8,592 nt of DNA from Burkholderiales bacterium (GTDB lineage: Bacteria > Pseudomonadota > Gammaproteobacteria > Burkholderiales > Burkholderiaceae_C): assembly GCA_947372225.1 (NCBI GenBank), contig CANBSV010000108.1, forward strand, positions 1 through 8,592, in the 5' to 3' direction. A program made the translations under genes and the position numbers. The notes under the pieces are model-generated. The model made no database searches, was not told where the DNA came from, and worked only from the letters and a program-made list of their open reading frames with translations. Positions 6,044-8,592 of the stretch are shown piece after piece (the first letter of the stretch is position 1; each line of letters begins with the position of its first letter).

Positions 6044-8296
6044 ATGGCCGGCCACCGTCACTCGATCGGTACCACGACCTTTGTTTTCTACGACCTGAAG
6101 ACGCTGCTGGCGCGTGCCACGCCCGAGCGTTCGGGCGATCACCTGGCCGGCGTGGCCGCGGCCTCGGCCGCCGAGCGCGCCGCCGCGCAGCGGGCTCTGG
6201 CCGACGTGCCGCTGCGCCGGTTCCTGAGCGAGTCGGTGGTGCCTTACGAGACCGACGAGATCACGCGGCTGATCATCGACACCCACGATGCGCGAGCCTT
6301 CGCAGCCGTGGCGCATCTGACCGTGGGCGGTTTGCGCGAGTGGCTGCTGAGCGACGCGGCCGACGGCGCGGCGCTGGCCGCGCTGGCACCCGGCCTCACG
6401 CCCGAGATGGCTGCGGCGGTGTCCAAGATCATGCGCAATCAGGACCTGATCGCGGTATCGCGCAAGGTGCAGGTGACCACCCGCATGCGCAGCACGATAG
6501 GCTTGGCCGGCCGGCTGTCGACGCGGCTGCAGCCCAACCACCCGACCGACGACACCGCCGGCATCGCGGCCAGCTTGCTCGACGGTTTGCTGCTGGGCAG
6601 CGGCGACGCGGTGATCGGCATCAACCCGGTCAGCGACAACGTGCCGCAGGTCATGCGATTGCTGCACATGCTCGACGCGGTGATCCAGCGCTACGGCATC
6701 CCCACACAGTCGTGCGTGCTGACCCATGTGACCAACACGCTGGCGGCGATCGAGCGCGGTGCGCCGGTCGACCTGGTGTTTCAGTCGATCGGCGGCACGC
6801 AGGCCACCAACACCAGCTTCGGCATCGACCTGGCGGTGCTGGCCGAGGCGCGCACGGCCGCGCTGTCGCTGCGACGCGGGGCGGAGGTTGACGGGCAGAT
6901 CGGCGACAACGTCATGTATTTCGAGACCGGGCAGGGCAGCGCACTGTCGGCCAACGCCCACCATGGCTGCGATCAACAGACGATCGAAGCGCGCGCCTAC
7001 GCGGTGGCGCGCCACTTCAAGCCGCTGCTGGTCAACACCGTGGTCGGTTTCATCGGCCCCGAGTACCTGTACGACGGCAAGCAGATCATCCGTGCCGGTC
7101 TCGAAGACCACTTCTGCGGCAAGCTGCTCGGGCTGCCGATGGGCTGCGACATCTGCTACACCAACCACACCGAAGCCGACCAGAACGACATGGACGTGCT
7201 GCTCACCGTGCTGGGTGTGGCCGGCTGCAGTTTCATCATGGGCGTGCCCGGCTCCGACGACGTGATGCTGAATTACCAGACCACCTCGTTCCACGATGCC
7301 CTGTACGCGCGCCGCGTGCTCGGGCTGCGAGCGGCCCCCGAGTTCGAGGGCTGGCTCGAGCGCATGGGCGTGTTCCAGCCCGGCGAGGCCGCCCGGTTGA
7401 TCGACCACGCGAGCGGCTTGCCTCCGGCCTTCGAGCGTTCGCTGGCTGACGTGGCTGGCACATCGGTCGCCGTGAATCCGCTGCATGCGCTGCGCCAGTT
7501 CACGCCGGCGCGCATCGGCCTCGGGCGCACCGGCGTGAGTTTGCCCACCGGGGCGCAGTTGGAGTTTCAGCAGGCCCATGCGCAAGCGCGCGACGCGGTG
7601 CATCGCCCTCTCGACGTCGACGCCCTGTGCGCCGAGATCGAGGCGCTGGGACTGACCCCACTGGCGCTGCACAGCGCGGCCGCCACGCGCACGATTTACC
7701 TGCAGCACCCGGACCTGGGTCGCCGGCTCGGCACCGCATCCCGCCAGCGGCTTGACGCGGCACGCGCCGAACGTCATGCCCGAGGCGTGCGCTCGCACGA
7801 CATCGCCTTTGCGGTGGTCGACGGGTTGTCAGCGCTGGCGGTGCAACGCCACAGCGCACCGCTGCTGACCGAAGTGTTGGCCCGACTCAACCCGCTGGCC
7901 CATGGCGACGCGACACCCGCCGCGCCGCGCTGGAGCATCGCCCCGGTGGCCGTGGTCGAGCAAGGCCGCGTGGCGGTGGGCGACGACATCGGCGAGCTGC
8001 TCGACAGCCGCATCGTGGTCGTTCTGATCGGCGAGCGCCCGGGCCTGAGCTCACCCGACAGCCTGGGCATTTACTTCACGTGGGAGCCGCGCCCCGGGCG
8101 CAACGACGCCGAGCGCAACTGCATCTCCAACGTGCGCCCCGAAGGTCTGGGCTACCGCGATGCCGCCGAGCGGCTGGCGTACCTGCTCGATCAGGCCCGC
8201 ACCCGAGGGCTCACTGGCGTCGGCTTGAAGGACGAGAGCGGATCAGGCAGTGTGGCGATGGCGACCAGGCCGAACTTTCTGCTGGGCGAGCGTTGA
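6044..8296 (+). CDS. eutBC: Ethanolamine ammonia-lyase, fused large and small subunits (EutB-EutC)
   Basis: This adenosylcobalamin enzyme splits ethanolamine into acetaldehyde and ammonia. Residues about 9-445 are a complete EutB barrel: DLKTLLARATPERSGD (17-32), RLQPNHPTDD (161-170), FETGQGSALSANAHHG (293-308), GLPMGCDICYTNH (363-375). Residues matching the known Salmonella substrate-site set are present: Arg161, Gln163, Asn194, Glu294, Asp369. Residues about 478-733 are a complete EutC: TPARIGLGRTG (487-497), LQHPDLGRRL (553-562), VVDGLSALAV (591-600), LIGERPGLSSPDSLG (661-675), RNCISNVRPEGL (691-702). EutB and EutC are normally separate proteins of about 455 and 250-295 residues. Here they share one frame with no stop, joined by a linker of about 35 residues. 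No eutA reactivase, permease or shell gene adjoins it. ATG 6044 lacks a Shine-Dalgarno, and an in-frame stop at 5990 excludes a much longer start. GTG codons 470 and 477 could in principle start a separate EutC, but neither has a ribosome site. Confidence 0.95.
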   Translation: MAGHRHSIGTTTFVFYDLKTLLARATPERSGDHLAGVAAASAAERAAAQRALADVPLRRFLSESVVPYETDEITRLIIDTHDARAFAAVAHLTVGGLREWLLSDAADGAALAALAPGLTPEMAAAVSKIMRNQDLIAVSRKVQVTTRMRSTIGLAGRLSTRLQPNHPTDDTAGIAASLLDGLLLGSGDAVIGINPVSDNVPQVMRLLHMLDAVIQRYGIPTQSCVLTHVTNTLAAIERGAPVDLVFQSIGGTQATNTSFGIDLAVLAEARTAALSLRRGAEVDGQIGDNVMYFETGQGSALSANAHHGCDQQTIEARAYAVARHFKPLLVNTVVGFIGPEYLYDGKQIIRAGLEDHFCGKLLGLPMGCDICYTNHTEADQNDMDVLLTVLGVAGCSFIMGVPGSDDVMLNYQTTSFHDALYARRVLGLRAAPEFEGWLERMGVFQPGEAARLIDHASGLPPAFERSLADVAGTSVAVNPLHALRQFTPARIGLGRTGVSLPTGAQLEFQQAHAQARDAVHRPLDVDALCAEIEALGLTPLALHSAAATRTIYLQHPDLGRRLGTASRQRLDAARAERHARGVRSHDIAFAVVDGLSALAVQRHSAPLLTEVLARLNPLAHGDATPAAPRWSIAPVAVVEQGRVAVGDDIGELLDSRIVVVLIGERPGLSSPDSLGIYFTWEPRPGRNDAERNCISNVRPEGLGYRDAAERLAYLLDQARTRGLTGVGLKDESGSGSVAMATRPNFLLGER

Positions 8297-8319
8297 GCCG
8301 CCAAGTGTGGCGACTCAAC
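8292..8319. terminator. Hairpin between convergent eutBC and selD, possible bidirectional terminator
   Basis: Bases 8292-8303 pair with 8308-8319 in 11 of 12 positions (one C-A mismatch) around the loop AGTG. The left arm begins GTTGAGC and the right arm ends GACTCAAC. It contains the eutBC stop codon (8294-8296) and lies 12 bases beyond the selD stop. There is no T run on either side, so it may act as a transcript 3' end or weak two-way terminator, not a textbook intrinsic one. Confidence 0.5.
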
Positions 8320-8331
8320 AGCTCTGTGGGC

Positions 8332-8592
8332 TCAGCGCACCACCAACCCCACCGGTCCTTCGCTGACTTCGCCGATCACCGCGGCCTGGTCGAAGCCTTG
8401 CCGGGCAAAGATGGCCAGCACGGCGTCGACCGCGTCGGTGCTGCACGACACCAGCAGCCCGCCGCTGGTTTGCGGGTCGTGGAGCAAAGCGGTGTCGATG
8501 TCGGCAAAGCCTGCGGGCAGGGTGATCTGCGCGGCGTTGGCCGCGGCGTTGCGGCCCGATGCGCCGGTGACCATGCCCTGTGAGGCCAATTC
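8332..8592 (-). CDS. selD: Selenide, water dikinase (C-terminal part, cut by window edge)
   Basis: SelD makes selenophosphate from selenide and ATP, the selenium donor for selenocysteine and for 2-selenouridine in tRNA. Only the last 86 codons and the TGA (8332-8334) are present; the gene runs in from beyond base 8592, and the TTG at 8589 is an internal Leu, not a start. Recognisable are GMVTGASGRN (about 6-15 of the visible part), the strongly conserved DPQTSGGLLV, and the closing AAVIGEV strand. The N-terminal Cys/Sec and ATP-binding residues lie outside the window. It converges on eutBC with 35 bases between stops. Its partner genes (selA/selB or mnmH) are not in the window. Confidence 0.92.
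   Translation of the reverse strand, partial: ELASQGMVTGASGRNAAANAAQITLPAGFADIDTALLHDPQTSGGLLVSCSTDAVDAVLAIFARQGFDQAAVIGEVSEGPVGLVVR

Noticed and set aside
4004..7798. A 1264-codon open frame on the minus strand lying across dxs, the dxs-eut gap and most of eutBC
   Set aside because: It is antisense to two well-identified genes. Its product is a low-information mix rich in His, Arg, Gln, Ala and Gly with no recognisable domain, as expected when GC-rich codon bias removes stops from the opposite frame.

Overview
The window is GC-rich, gene-dense bacterial DNA (about two thirds G+C by eye). Codon use is uniform and I see no mobile elements, tRNA/rRNA genes, CRISPR array or long repeats. The xseB-ispA-dxs order, the style of the proteins and a Ppx of the 'GGRSTE' type point to a betaproteobacterium, most likely Burkholderiales. 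This is inferred from gene content and remembered homologues, not from a search.

Left arm (1-2712, minus strand): a probable three-gene transcription unit read right to left. It holds a Rieske non-haem iron oxygenase, a 3-mercaptopyruvate-type sulfurtransferase (sseA) starting 2 bases after the oxygenase stop, and, 38 bases on, the first 197 codons of a Ppx/GppA exopolyphosphatase cut by the window edge. A 216-base divergent region (2713-2928) carries a -10-like box for each direction.

Centre (2929-5986, plus strand): a tightly packed xseB-ispA-dxs operon. XseB is the small subunit of exonuclease VII. IspA (farnesyl diphosphate synthase) and Dxs (1-deoxy-D-xylulose-5-phosphate synthase) belong to isoprenoid synthesis: Dxs makes the first MEP-pathway intermediate and IspA condenses the resulting C5 units to C15.

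Right arm (5987-8592): after a hairpin with a short T run comes one 750-codon gene with the complete large (EutB) and small (EutC) subunits of adenosylcobalamin-dependent ethanolamine ammonia-lyase in a single reading frame. It ends in a hairpin that also contains its stop codon and separates it from the convergent selD (selenide, water dikinase), of which only the C-terminal 86 codons are present.

The most noteworthy items are the in-frame EutB-EutC fusion and a Rieske oxygenase with a glutamate at the bridging position, a trait of quaternary-ammonium oxygenases, next to a sulfurtransferase. The remainder looks like conserved housekeeping sequence. I found no clearly new multi-gene system.
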